Translations under genes and position numbers: made by a program
The notes under the pieces: model-generated
Seen by the model: the letters and a program-made list of their open reading frames with translations, nothing else
Databases searched by the model: none
What the model was told of the DNA's origin: nothing
In this document: one piece after another, positions 53,976 through 62,293 of the stretch
Numbering within the stretch: the first letter of the stretch is position 1
Layout: every line of letters begins with the position of its first letter
Assembly (NCBI GenBank): GCA_016709305.1
Contig: JADJNA010000048.1
Coordinates: 124,001-188,000 of the forward strand
Reading direction: 5' to 3'
Origin: Candidatus Villigracilis saccharophilus
Lineage (GTDB): Bacteria; Chloroflexota; Anaerolineae; Anaerolineales; Villigracilaceae
Length of the DNA: 64,000 nucleotides

Positions 53976-54010
53976 AAAACGTTCCAACGGTTAAACGTTG
54001 GAACGTTTTT
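53976..54010. terminator. Bidirectional terminator between the regulator and DUF711 genes
   Basis: AAAACGTTCCAACG and its exact complement around a 6-base loop, with A and T runs on the outside. The hairpin also encodes the last residues of the DUF711 protein (KRSNV). Confidence 0.85.
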
Positions 54011-55208
54011 CTTTAAGCGAGAAACTTTCATCTCCGCTCAAAGGCATGTTCAAGGGCGCAGAGTCCAACGACATCACTTTGCTGTTGGCAAAGAAACCGA
54101 AATCGAAATTCGTGGAATCGCCCGCCTGTTTACCGGGGACAGGCATCAGCCGCGCGGTGAGCGGTTTGTCGAGCCGCATCGCCAGCGCGGATAGATCCAG
54201 CAGAAGCGGAGCGATCTGTTCGGCAGTGGTGTCTCCCGCTAACGGAACTGTGTCCAATCCTGTTCCGCACACCGTGGAATACAGCAGGGTATCCTTGATC
54301 GTCAGCGTGCCTTCGGCGGCGCGTTTCGCAAGGACAGAATCTTCCAGGATCGGCTGCATAAATCCGCTGAATCCAGTGTGGGGAAAATCTGCGCGGTCTA
54401 TGGCTTCGGTCAGGATGGCGGCGGCCGCCAGAGAGCCATGTAAACCGATCTTTGATATGCCCATATTTTCCACGGCCTGACCCAGTGAATGTGCGTCATC
54501 CGGGAAAGGCGCGAGCGAAAAATCAATGCCAAGGAATTTGATCTTGGATAATACCGTCGAGGCGATCTGCGCGATGGCTTGACCATGCCTTTCAACATCC
54601 GCGATCAGTTCCCGCCGTCCTTCATCTAATGTTTTCTTGCTGTTAAATGCCTTTACCGCCAGGTCAGCGGATTCAGTCGCGATCGCGAAAGCGGGTTCAT
54701 CCTTATCGTGATAGGCGGCGGGGAAGAAAGGCGCGCCTGCCTTGACGTTTGCCAATGCAGCGAATCGCAAATTCGCAAATCCGTCCGCTGTGATCGTGGA
54801 AGCCTGCTGAATGATCTTCGCGCAGGCTTGTATGGCTTTTAGCGAAATCCCATTTTTCCTGTCGGCCATGACCCCGCTGAAAAAGATGTTTTTGCTCGCG
54901 GCGATCGCTTCGGGAATGACCTCATAGCTTTCAGGGAATTCAATTAACGCGGGACCCAGTGACGCATACGCTACATTGATCTGCGGTAATAGCTCTTCCA
55001 GTTGCTGAGCCAGCCGGGCTAGTTCGTTCAATTTGCCGTGCAATAATCTGGTAAATGGAATGGCTGCCAGGCGGGTGGTTTGAACTTCATATCCAGCCGC
55101 TTCATACGTGGATTTTGCCTGTACTAAAAATTCCCCTGCTTTTTCCAGCGCTTTCCCGTCGAGCGGGTATTGGGGATTAAGGAAATAGGTGATGGAACGG
55201 ATTTTCAT
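53991..55208 (-). CDS. DUF711 (UPF0210) family protein
   Basis: 405 residues. KIRSITYFLNPQYPLD is the N-terminus. Typical internal segments are LPQINVAYASLGPALIEFPES, FLGIDFSLAPFPDDAHSLG and TVCGTGLDTVPLAGDTT. The family is soluble and related to the pyruvate-formate-lyase fold group, but no enzymatic role is proven for it. It is somewhat shorter than the usual 440-455 residues. Its last codons lie in the shared terminator hairpin. Confidence 0.88.
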   Translation of the reverse strand: MKIRSITYFLNPQYPLDGKALEKAGEFLVQAKSTYEAAGYEVQTTRLAAIPFTRLLHGKLNELARLAQQLEELLPQINVAYASLGPALIEFPESYEVIPEAIAASKNIFFSGVMADRKNGISLKAIQACAKIIQQASTITADGFANLRFAALANVKAGAPFFPAAYHDKDEPAFAIATESADLAVKAFNSKKTLDEGRRELIADVERHGQAIAQIASTVLSKIKFLGIDFSLAPFPDDAHSLGQAVENMGISKIGLHGSLAAAAILTEAIDRADFPHTGFSGFMQPILEDSVLAKRAAEGTLTIKDTLLYSTVCGTGLDTVPLAGDTTAEQIAPLLLDLSALAMRLDKPLTARLMPVPGKQAGDSTNFDFGFFANSKVMSLDSAPLNMPLSGDESFSLKEKRSNV

Positions 55209-55232
55209 AAGGACTCGTTGAAGGTTGGAAGT

Positions 55233-56009
55233 TTACAGGTTTGAGCGTTGTCGTACCACTTCAAACATTAATACTGACCCGGCTGCGCCTGCATTTAAAG
55301 ATTCGATATTTGTATTCATCGGGATCGTTATTTTTGCTTTCGCCAATTTTCTTGCGGAGTCGCTTGCGCCTTTGGCTTCACTGCCGATGATCAACGCGAC
55401 CGGTTGGCGCAAGTCGGTTTGCCAGCAGGGTTGACCATCCATATCCGCCAGGAGAACTTGTATCCCCGCCAGGTTTACAAGTTGATCGATCTCATCCCAA
55501 CTCATCGAGCGGATCGGCAAATGGAAATGCGCGCCCATTCCAGAACGCAGGACTTTTGGCGAGAACGCATCCGTTGTTTCGGGCGGAAGGAGCACAGCCT
55601 GGACGCCTGCCGCCGCTGCGCTCCGCAATAGAGTACCAAGGTTGCCCGGGTCGCGGATCTTATCCGGGATGAGCAGAAAATTTGGGGATTCAGGGATCGG
55701 CAATTGGGCGAATTCGAGAACCGCCAGAATTCCCTGCGGAGTTTCGGTTTCGCTTAAAGATTTCATTAAGAGGGTTGAAACTTCTTCAACATCCACACCC
55801 TGCGACCGTAGACCTTCGACTTGTGACATTCCTCTTTCACTTAAAGCCTCATCATACAGAGCGAATCGAAATCCCCAATTACTGACCGCCGCTTCTTCGA
55901 TCAGCCGCACACCGTCCACAACGAACGCGCCAGCTTCGCGGCGTTCCTTTGCGCGTCCCTGCAATGCGCGGACCAGTTTTAGTTTGGGGTTATGCGTGGA
56001 TGTGATCAT
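55233..56009 (-). CDS. TrmH/SpoU family RNA 2'-O-methyltransferase
   Basis: About 258 residues. MITSTHNPKLKLVRALQGR and GAFVVDGVRLIEEA form the substrate-binding N-domain. The SPOUT domain has PDKIRDPGNLGTLLRSAAAAG, ALIIGSEAKGASDSAR and IPMNTNIESLNAGAAGSVLMFE, the three SpoU motifs. ATG 56009 fits the family N-terminus; the open frame continues upstream in low-quality sequence. It methylates ribose in rRNA or tRNA using SAM. It is close to RlmB and the TsnR-like group. Confidence 0.92.
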   Translation of the reverse strand: MITSTHNPKLKLVRALQGRAKERREAGAFVVDGVRLIEEAAVSNWGFRFALYDEALSERGMSQVEGLRSQGVDVEEVSTLLMKSLSETETPQGILAVLEFAQLPIPESPNFLLIPDKIRDPGNLGTLLRSAAAAGVQAVLLPPETTDAFSPKVLRSGMGAHFHLPIRSMSWDEIDQLVNLAGIQVLLADMDGQPCWQTDLRQPVALIIGSEAKGASDSARKLAKAKITIPMNTNIESLNAGAAGSVLMFEVVRQRSNL

Positions 56010-56059
56010 GGGAAAGGATGAAAGATAAAGGATAAAGAATAAAGAATGTACGATGAAGA

Positions 56060-56613
56060 TTAGCCGCCCCAAACTTTCAAAAATGGCTGAATGGTTGCGT
56101 TGTCAAACAAAACAATACGGACTATTTTCAAGAATGAGTCTTTTGAGCTTGAAAAATATTTATTGATGGATTTAAAATGATCTCCGCTGCGCGGTCTTTT
56201 GGAAAGCCGAATATCCCGGTTGAAATGGCGGGCAAGGAAATGGACGAACACTTTAATTCATCGGCAACTCTTAATGAGCCAGTGAGCGCGTTAGCAAGTT
56301 TAGTATCTTCATCGCCATCGCCCCAGATGGGTCCCACAGCGTGGATCACATATTTCGCAGGCAGCGCCCCGCCCGAGGTCCAGGCGGGATGCGTGTGTGA
56401 GACCGGTCCATGCTGCTGGATCCATTGGTCGCTTTCTTCCTGGATGATATTCCCGCCGCGCCGCACGATTGCCCATGCCACGCCGCCGCCATGCTGTAAC
56501 TGGTCATTGGCGGCGTTGACAATCGCATCCACTTCTTCAACGGTGATATCGCCTTGAACGATCTGCAGGGTCTGCCCCGTGGAAAGATATTTTTCAACCA
56601 AAACAGAATTCAT
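56060..56613 (-). CDS. Macro domain (ADP-ribose-binding) protein, frameshifted near the C-terminus
   Basis: About 183 residues. IVNAANDQLQHGGGVAWAI is the ADP-ribose loop and LPAISTGIFGFPKDRAAEII the second loop. After that the frame runs to a stop at 56128 in a poor tail (NPSINIFQAQKTHS). The adjacent frame instead gives KSINKYFSSSKDSFLKIVR and IVLFDNATIQPFLK, the normal macro C-terminus, ending at 56060. A one-base error in the TTTAAAA run at 56171-56177 explains this. It could remove ADP-ribose or O-acetyl-ADP-ribose, as related proteins do. Confidence 0.85.
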
Positions 56614-56637
56614 TTTTATATTTTACCCCCATTAAAA

Positions 56638-56671
56638 ATTGCAGGGGCGGATCGCGATCCGCCCCTGCAAT
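56638..56671. repeat. Perfect 34-bp palindrome
   Basis: ATTGCAGGGGCGGATCG followed by its exact reverse complement, 6 bases from the rplT stop. It shares the GGGCGGA/TCCGCCC arms with the palindrome at 3081. It may also work as a weak terminator for the infC operon. Confidence 0.8.
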
Positions 56672-56677
56672 TTCATG

Positions 56678-57019
56678 TTATTTCGTTTTTGCAACGACCG
56701 CGGCGAATGCCTGCGGATTGCGGATCGCGATGTCAGCCAGCATCTTGCGGTTGAGATCGATGTTCGCCTTCTTGAGCGCAGACACCAATTTGCTGTAGGT
56801 GGTGCCGTTCAAGCGGGCAGCCGCGTTGATGCGGGCGATCCATAACTTGCGCAGATCGCGTTTGCGTACGCGGCGGTCACGGGTGGCGTACCACAGGCTC
56901 TTGAGCATGGCTTCGTTCGCACGTTTGAACAATGTGCTCTTCGAGCCGCGCTGGCCCTTCGTGATCTTCAAGATTTTCTTGTGACGTAGATGCCCTTGCG
57001 GGCCTCCTTTTACGCGCAT
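56678..57019 (-). CDS. rplT: 50S ribosomal protein L20
   Basis: 113 residues. MRVKGGPQGHLRHKKILK, ANEAMLKSLWYATRDRRVRK and LWIARINAAARLNGTTYSKL are the L20 hallmarks. It binds 23S rRNA early in assembly and in many bacteria represses its own operon. AGGAGG precedes the ATG. Last gene of infC-rpmI-rplT. Confidence 0.98.
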   Translation of the reverse strand: MRVKGGPQGHLRHKKILKITKGQRGSKSTLFKRANEAMLKSLWYATRDRRVRKRDLRKLWIARINAAARLNGTTYSKLVSALKKANIDLNRKMLADIAIRNPQAFAAVVAKTK

Positions 57020-57114
57020 TTCTTATACCTCCTGCAAACTCGCGGGCGTCGGTGGGTTACACCAGTTGCGTACACCCGAAAGCCGCAAATAAAAAATTGA
57101 CAACGGCCGGAATA

Positions 57115-57345
57115 CTATTCCATGTTTGGTGCAAGACGCTTGATGCGTTTGATGAACTTACGACCCTTCACTACGATCATTTCGCTCAATAACGCCTTGG
57201 TGCGGTCCGATGTGCGGCGTCGTAAATGGCTCTTGCCGCCTTTGGTTCGCACCAGTACGCCGGAGCCCGTTAAACGAAATCTTTTGGATGTCGCCTTGTG
57301 GGTCTTCAGCTTTAATTTGCCTGACTTCTTTGGTTTGCGAGGCAT
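57115..57345 (-). CDS. rpmI: 50S ribosomal protein L35
   Basis: 76 residues, slightly long for L35. KLKTHKATSKRFRLTGSG and the basic KSHLRRRTSDRTKALLSE are family features. AAAGGAG lies 10 bases before the ATG. It lies between infC and rplT as usual. Confidence 0.97.
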   Translation of the reverse strand: MPRKPKKSGKLKLKTHKATSKRFRLTGSGVLVRTKGGKSHLRRRTSDRTKALLSEMIVVKGRKFIKRIKRLAPNME

Positions 57346-57426
57346 TGCTTTTCGCTCCTTTCAAAAAATTAACCGCGGATTCACTTGCTCCCGCAGACTA
57401 TCAACATGGGTAGGGTATTGCGCTCG

Positions 57427-57999
57427 TTAGGCAGTCGCTTCAGACTTCGCGTCGGTCTGCTCGGTCTTTTCCTTCTTTTTCGCTGCGCCCTTGGCGGGGA
57501 CCAGCACCACGAGCATGGTGCGGCCTTCCATTTGCGGCGGGACTTCAACCACGGCGACATCGATCAGATCCTGGACGATCTCGCGCAGATCCTCGAGCGC
57601 GATCTCTGGGTAGTCCATTTCGCGTCCGCGGAACTTGATGGTGACGCGCACCTTGTGTCCCTGGTTGAGCCAGCGGCGGGCATCATCCACTTTGAAACCG
57701 CGGTGCGCTCCGTTGGTCTTGGGGCGCAGACGGATCTCTTTGATCTCGATCTTGGTCTGGGCCTTCTTGGCTTCGCGTTCCTTCTTGGCCTTTTCATAGA
57801 TGAACTTGCCAAAATCCATGACGCGGCAAACGGGCGGAGTGGCTCCGGGCGAGACTTCCACCAGATCCATCTCTGCATCGCGGGCAATTTGTAATGCCTG
57901 GCGGATCGGGACGACACCGACGTTACCGCCATCGGGACCGATCAGGCGGACTTCGTTGACGCGGATGCCTTCATTTACTCTAAATTCGTTGGCGCTGAT
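57427..57999 (-). CDS. infC: Translation initiation factor IF-3, starting at an AUC codon
   Basis: About 190 residues. The first ATG (57870) would cut off the conserved N-domain. Upstream, the frame codes for ISANEFRVNEGIRVNEVRLI and VPIRQALQIARDAEMDLVE, the true N-terminus. No ATG, GTG or TTG exists there; an ATC at 57999 lies 6 bases after AAGGAG and is the best start. A non-standard start codon on infC is the known basis of its self-control. The C-domain has IKEIRLRPKTNGAHRGFK and the tail is Lys/Ala rich. The product blocks premature 50S joining and checks start codons. Confidence 0.93.
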   Translation of the reverse strand: MSANEFRVNEGIRVNEVRLIGPDGGNVGVVPIRQALQIARDAEMDLVEVSPGATPPVCRVMDFGKFIYEKAKKEREAKKAQTKIEIKEIRLRPKTNGAHRGFKVDDARRWLNQGHKVRVTIKFRGREMDYPEIALEDLREIVQDLIDVAVVEVPPQMEGRTMLVVLVPAKGAAKKKEKTEQTDAKSEATA

Positions 58000-58029
58000 A
58001 TGCTGCTCCTTGTTAATTATGAAACAAAT

Positions 58030-58047
58030 CCAGCCAATTACGGCTGG
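58030..58047 (-). promoter_or_regulatory. Hairpin in the infC leader
   Basis: CCAGCC, a 6-base loop and GGCTGG lie between the promoter and the infC ribosome site. It is preceded by an A-run and followed by ATTTGTTT on the minus strand, so it may be an attenuator or part of an operon leader. No known ribosomal leader family is matched. Confidence 0.4.
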
Positions 58048-58063
58048 TTTTTTAGCGGGGCGA

Positions 58064-58093
58064 ATGATACCATAAAGGCGCGTGACTCGTCAA
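58064..58093 (-). promoter_or_regulatory. Promoter of the infC-rpmI-rplT operon
   Basis: On the minus strand TTGACG (58088-58093), an 18-base spacer and TATCAT (58064-58069), just downstream of the trxA terminator and 65 bases before the infC start. Confidence 0.65.
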
Positions 58094-58096
58094 ACA

Positions 58097-58124
58097 AAAA
58101 GAGCCGATTAGGGTCGGCTCTTTT
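58097..58124 (-). terminator. trxA terminator
   Basis: GAGCCGA, a 6-base loop and TCGGCTC with A-run before and T-run after on the minus strand, 4 bases from the trxA stop. Confidence 0.88.
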
Positions 58125-58127
58125 GTA

Positions 58128-58451
58128 TTAAACATGCGGGGTGACTTTGGCGGACAGCTTTTCTTTGGGCTGGAAGCCGGTCATGCGTTCCTTGATCTGG
58201 CCGCCCTTGAAGAGCATCAGGGTCGGGATGCCCATGACGCCGTATTGCATCATAATGTTCGGGTTCTGGTCGGCGTCGAGCTTGACGACCTTGACCTTGC
58301 CTTCCCATTCGCCCGCGAGCTGCTTGACGATCGGTTCGATCATTTTGCAGGGCTGGCACCAGGTGGCGGTGAAATCCACCAACACGGGCAGGTCTGCGCC
58401 GATCACTTCTGCCTGGAAATTTTCTTCTGTTACATAATTTACATCTGTCAT
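58128..58451 (-). CDS. trxA: Thioredoxin
   Basis: 107 residues, normal length. LVDFTATWCQPCKMIEP holds the redox motif WCQPC (Gln replaces the common Gly). KVKVVKLDADQNPNIMM and GVMGIPTLMLFKGG, with the cis-Pro, complete the fold. ATG 58451 follows GGAGGCAAAT; an in-frame ATG-like start much further up overlaps the tRNA and is rejected. General disulfide reductant in the cytoplasm. Confidence 0.97.
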   Translation of the reverse strand: MTDVNYVTEENFQAEVIGADLPVLVDFTATWCQPCKMIEPIVKQLAGEWEGKVKVVKLDADQNPNIMMQYGVMGIPTLMLFKGGQIKERMTGFQPKEKLSAKVTPHV

Positions 58452-58497
58452 ATTTGCCTCCGTTCGTCTTGATGCGTTGTTAACTGTGATTATTACG

Positions 58498-58526
58498 TTG
58501 ACGTCCTGATTTTCACGTGATAGAAT
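58498..58526 (+). promoter_or_regulatory. Promoter of tRNA-Lys
   Basis: TTGACG (58498-58503), a 17-base spacer and TAGAAT (58521-58526), 20 bases before the mature tRNA 5' end. Near-consensus, as expected for a stable-RNA gene. Confidence 0.75.
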
Positions 58527-58546
58527 GCAATCCGCTTTACAGTTAT

Positions 58547-58618
58547 GGGCTCGTAGCTCAATGGCAGAGCAGTGGCCTTTTAAGCCATTTGTTGAGAGTT
58601 CGACCCTCTCCGAGCTCA
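58547..58618 (+). tRNA. tRNA-Lys (anticodon UUU)
   Basis: A cloverleaf can be drawn by eye. The acceptor GGGCTCG pairs with CGAGCTC; the D arm is GCTC/GAGC; the anticodon arm has loop CTTTTAA, so the anticodon is TTT; the T arm is GAGAG-TTCGACC-CTCTC. The discriminator is A and no CCA is encoded. It has its own promoter and terminator and lies divergent from trxA. Confidence 0.95.
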
Positions 58619-58620
58619 CA

Positions 58621-58649
58621 AAAAAGCCTTCCGTTTTGGAAGGCTTTTT
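58621..58649 (+). terminator. tRNA-Lys terminator
   Basis: AAAAAGCCTTCC, a 5-base loop, GGAAGGC and TTTTT directly after the tRNA. Confidence 0.9.
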
Positions 58650-58908
58650 GTTTCTTTGTGAGTCCCCGCAGGGCCTTGCCCGCTCACAACCCTCTCCTCA
58701 CTCTTTTCTGCTCTTTTTTCGTCTTTCATAAACTCTACTGAATTTGCTGCAAGGCGTTATTAGAAAAAGCTAAACCTACCTTTTTTACAGGGGGGGGGGC
58801 AGGCCTCTTCCCCCGCCCCCCCCTCCGGCCGCTGCCGCCCCCCCGGCCCGTCCCCCCTTCTCTTTTGGCCCCGCGTTCGCGCTGTTTTTTTTATTTTATG
58901 TTTCTTAT
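58650..58908. other. Non-coding stretch with anomalous homopolymers
   Basis: No gene is seen between the tRNA terminator and the HEAT-repeat gene. From about 58781 to 58890 the sequence turns into runs: TTTTTT, a run of ten G (58790-58799), several runs of 5-8 C, then T-runs. This composition is unlike anything else in the window. It could be low-quality assembly sequence or a true low-complexity tract. Confidence 0.6.
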
Positions 58909-59922
58909 CTACTTTTCGTCCTCATCCAGCTCATCCATTTCTTCAAGATCAATCTCTTCCACATCATCTTCATCCAGGTCCAGGGCGAGCAGATCGAACT
59001 TGTTCAACTCTTCGTGGAATTCCAGATTTTCCAGCGCGTCTTCAAGGTACTCGACCAGGTCTTCATCTTCGGTCTGTTCAATTAAATTGACCAGATAAAT
59101 GCGCGCATCCTCGCCGCCGATCTGTGAGAGTGACCATATGGCTGCGGTGATGACATTGTCGTCCACATCTTCATCTTCGAGCAGTTTCAATAGAATGGGG
59201 CCGGCCTCTTCAATGGAAAGTTCACCCGCAGCTTGCGCGGCGGCGGCCTGGATCAGCGGTTCTTCATCCAATAACATGCTGATCACATCACTGTTCCAGC
59301 GTTCATCGTGGGAGCGTCCCATGGCCAGCAGGGCGGTGGCGACCCAGGTCGGGTCTTCGCGTTGAAAGGCGGCTTCGATCAAATTGACGATCTCGGTCCG
59401 CGAGGAATATCCCAGCGCTTCAAGGCAGGCTTTGCGCAGAGAGGGATCTTCGCTGCTTCTGATGATCTGGATCAACGCATCTTCGGCGAGGCGCTGCAGC
59501 TCCGCTTTGATCGCTTCCAGTTCCCCCAACAGGATGAACTCTCCGATCAGGAACGCGGCTTCCAAACGCGGAGCGAGATCAAAATCGTTCAGGAGAATAT
59601 CGGTTAATTTTTCAACCAGCTTCGGATCTTGTGATTCGGCGAGCAGACGGATGGCGCGCGCCCGCACTTCTCCATCCAAGTCATTTAATAACGCGCGCCC
59701 GATCGCTTCGTAGGAGACGATGTTGTCCGATTCAAATTGAGATAAAAGCCCGTCGAGCAGGAGCAGTTTTCGGACGGGTTTGACGCTCGACCATACATCC
59801 ATGAAGAGGCGCAATGATTTCGGGTCGAGATCCGAATATAGTTTCAGGTGTGTCTGCGGAATATCCTTCTTGGAATCCAGCAGGTGATCGAGAACGGATT
59901 GAAAGGTTAAGGTTTCTGCCAT
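58909..59922 (-). CDS. HEAT-repeat protein
   Basis: 337 residues made of helical repeats, for example DDNVITAAIWSLSQIGGEDA, RIYLVNLIEQTEDEDLVEYL and EVRARAIRLLAESQDPKLVE. The C-terminus is very acidic (DLDEDDVEEIDLEEMDE). No enzyme motif is seen; such proteins are usually binding scaffolds. It starts 3 bases after the rseP stop, so the two are cotranscribed. Confidence 0.85.
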   Translation of the reverse strand: MAETLTFQSVLDHLLDSKKDIPQTHLKLYSDLDPKSLRLFMDVWSSVKPVRKLLLLDGLLSQFESDNIVSYEAIGRALLNDLDGEVRARAIRLLAESQDPKLVEKLTDILLNDFDLAPRLEAAFLIGEFILLGELEAIKAELQRLAEDALIQIIRSSEDPSLRKACLEALGYSSRTEIVNLIEAAFQREDPTWVATALLAMGRSHDERWNSDVISMLLDEEPLIQAAAAQAAGELSIEEAGPILLKLLEDEDVDDNVITAAIWSLSQIGGEDARIYLVNLIEQTEDEDLVEYLEDALENLEFHEELNKFDLLALDLDEDDVEEIDLEEMDELDEDEK

Positions 59923-59925
59923 AAG

Positions 59926-61044
59926 TTAAGGGGTCGGGATCTGAACGGGGTTGACGAAATCCATCACGTTGACGAAGAGCATCAGACCAATGAGCAGCAG
60001 CATGGCGATGCCATTGACCGTGTTTTCCCAATTGGCCGGGATGCGCTTGCGGAAGAGGATCTCAGGAAGAGTAAACAGAATGCGTCCGCCGTCGAGCGCG
60101 GGGATCGGGAAGAGGTTCATGACGCCCAGCGAAATGCTCAACACGCCGATCAAATTAAGCGTCCAGTTGGTGGGTCTTGGCGCCGGGTCGTCGCGTCGGC
60201 CGGGATGGAGGCGGCTTCCTGGCGGGTGGATACATCTTCCTTTACCGCGACATTGAACATATCAAAGATGCCTTTAAATCCAATAAAGCGCGCGTCTTCG
60301 GGCGCGATCGCGCCGCGGATCAACGCCACGGGTAGATACACAATGGTCGCGGCTTGAATCCCCGTTACTGTGAAGCCGCCTGAAACGCTCTCTATGAATG
60401 TGGCTGGTCTGGTTGGATAGCCCAATCCAACGCCAAGAGCGCCTTCAGATGCTTTTCGTGTTGAAAGGGGGTGGCTGTCAGGGTGATCCTGCTCACCGCC
60501 GCGGTCGAATATCATTTCAACGGGCTGGTCGAGATTCTCTTTAATCAGGGCGATCGCAGGTTCGATCTCGGTCACGCTTTGACCGTTGATGGAAAGCAGA
60601 ATATCGCCGGCTTGAATATTGGCTTGTTCGGCGGGAGAGTTGGCAGCGACCGAGTCGATCTTGATCGACCCGGGCAGCGGCACGCCTTCAGAGCCGATCA
60701 GGAAGGAGAACACCACGATGGCGGTCAGCAAATTCATCAACGGACCGGCGAATAAAACGACCAGTCGCTTCCACGGGTTGGCAGAGGCAAGTCCCCCCGG
60801 GCACATTCGGGTCATTCTCACCTTTGGGGCGGATGAAACCGCCAAGCAGCAAGGCGTGAATCGTGAATTCAGTTCCCTGCCATTTAAAGAGGGTTGCCAG
60901 CTTATAGGAAGGCAGTCCCAGGCCGAACTCTTCCACTTCGATCCCTGCCCAGCGCGCGGCAATAAAGTGACCGAGTTCATGTACAAATATCATCCCGCCC
61001 AGTGCGAGCAGGAATATGATCAACGAAACAAAATCAGGTACCAT
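59926..61044 (-). CDS. rseP: RseP-type site-2 membrane metalloprotease (split by two frameshifts)
   Basis: Three frames read in order give one protein of about 370 residues. The 5' part (61044 to about 60798) has FVHELGHFIAARWAG, the HExxH zinc motif. The middle (about 60798-60190) has VVLFAGPLMNLLTAIVVFSF and a PDZ domain (QAGDILLSINGQSVTEI). The 3' part (about 60185-59926) has IGVLSISLGVMNLFPIPALDGGR, the LDG zinc ligand. The first break is at the C-run 60793-60798, the second near 60175-60195. It cleaves membrane-embedded substrates such as anti-sigma factors. Confidence 0.88.
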
Positions 61045-61179
61045 TATTTAATCCTTTCCCACACAATTTGTGCAGTAGAGGGATTATATCTTCAAATGGA
61101 TTGGGCTAAGTTAAAGTTTGATTAGATGAATCCAGCGCTTCCCGCCCGCTGAAAGCTGATTGATCCGCAGTTTGACAGA

Positions 61180-62149
61180 TTACACGATCTTCGCCGCTCC
61201 ACCGACTCCCGCTATAAGCACATTGCTCACGTCGGGCATTTCACGCAAACGCTTCTCGACTTCCCGGGCATGATCTCCCAAACACAGTACATGGACATTC
61301 GCCCCGGCATCCACTGTGTACCCAACGGGCAGCCCGCTTGCGCGCCACTCGCGCACCGCATGAAAAATCCCGACCGTCGCGGCTTGCCAATACATTAATG
61401 GCGGATTGGATGTCATCATCACGGAATGCATGATATCCGAATCAAGTTCGATGATGTTTGCGAAGGTTTCAAAGTCTTTGTTCAGGATCGCGCTGCGGCA
61501 GATGTCCAGCCTGCGCGGTGTATCTTCGAGGCGCGCGTTTTGCAGCGGGCTGGTCCCTGCGATGGCGTGACCTTCCGTGGAACCGGTCTTTTTGTGCGCC
61601 GCGTTAACAACCGCGACGCAGTCCACCAGATTCCAATGTTCGGGAGGCGCGATGGATTCCGCAATAGAATCGTCATCGCCCGTGCCCATCTTCCATTCGA
61701 CAAATCCCTGCGGGATTGAACGTGATGCTGAACCAGATCCGCGCCGCGCGAGCCGCGAGAGCTGCGCTTCGGTCAGTGTCAAGCCGACGGCGCGGGACGC
61801 AGCGAGCGCGAGTGCCGAGAACGCCGCCGCCGAAGAGGCGATCCCGGCGCCGGCGGGAAAATTATTCTCGCTCATCACTTCCGCGTTCAAATTAATTCCA
61901 GCCATTTCTCGCACGAGATCAAGGATATAGGACACACGGCTCAAGCCCTTTCCTGTCACCTCGCGCCCGTTGATGATCAACTCGTCAAATGGAAGCGATG
62001 GCTGAAAGCTGACAGTTGTGCGTGTGAACAACCCATCCAAATTCATTGAGATGGAGCCATTTGAAGGGAGGCGCAATTCGTTGTCGCGGTTCCCCCAATA
62101 TTTAATAAAGGCAATATTTGGGATGGGCAATGGCAGTGGCAGTGATCAT
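61180..62149 (-). CDS. mvaD: Mevalonate (di)phosphate decarboxylase (frameshift near start)
   Basis: About 322 residues, GHMP fold. PNIAFIKYWGNRDNELRLPS, FPAGAGIASSAAAFSALALA (ATP loop), SRSIPQGFVEW and YTVDAGANVHVL match the family. The main frame only reaches a weak TTG at 62130. One base earlier in frame, an ATG at 62149 gives MITATAIAHP, the conserved start, so a single-base error at the TTTGGG run 62117-62122 is likely. It makes IPP from mevalonate diphosphate; some Chloroflexota relatives instead use mevalonate 5-phosphate, and sequence alone does not decide. Confidence 0.88.
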
Positions 62150-62293
62150 AAGGCGATGATACCACCACTATATGAAAACGCTGGTTGTATAATCTCTTAA
62201 AATGCCTTCCGCGCCTTTTTTTCGCACAAATACGAATTCATTTGAAATTATTTTCCGCAATTAAAGTAATGAAATTGTATAAGGAGAAAATTT

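Noticed and set aside
58452..58619. Longer trxA start overlapping the tRNA
   Set aside because: The extra residues have no thioredoxin similarity and would run antisense through the tRNA; the ATG at 58451 has a strong ribosome site.
58781..58890. CRISPR-like or regulatory repeat
   Set aside because: Runs of single bases without repeat-spacer order; treated as anomalous sequence.
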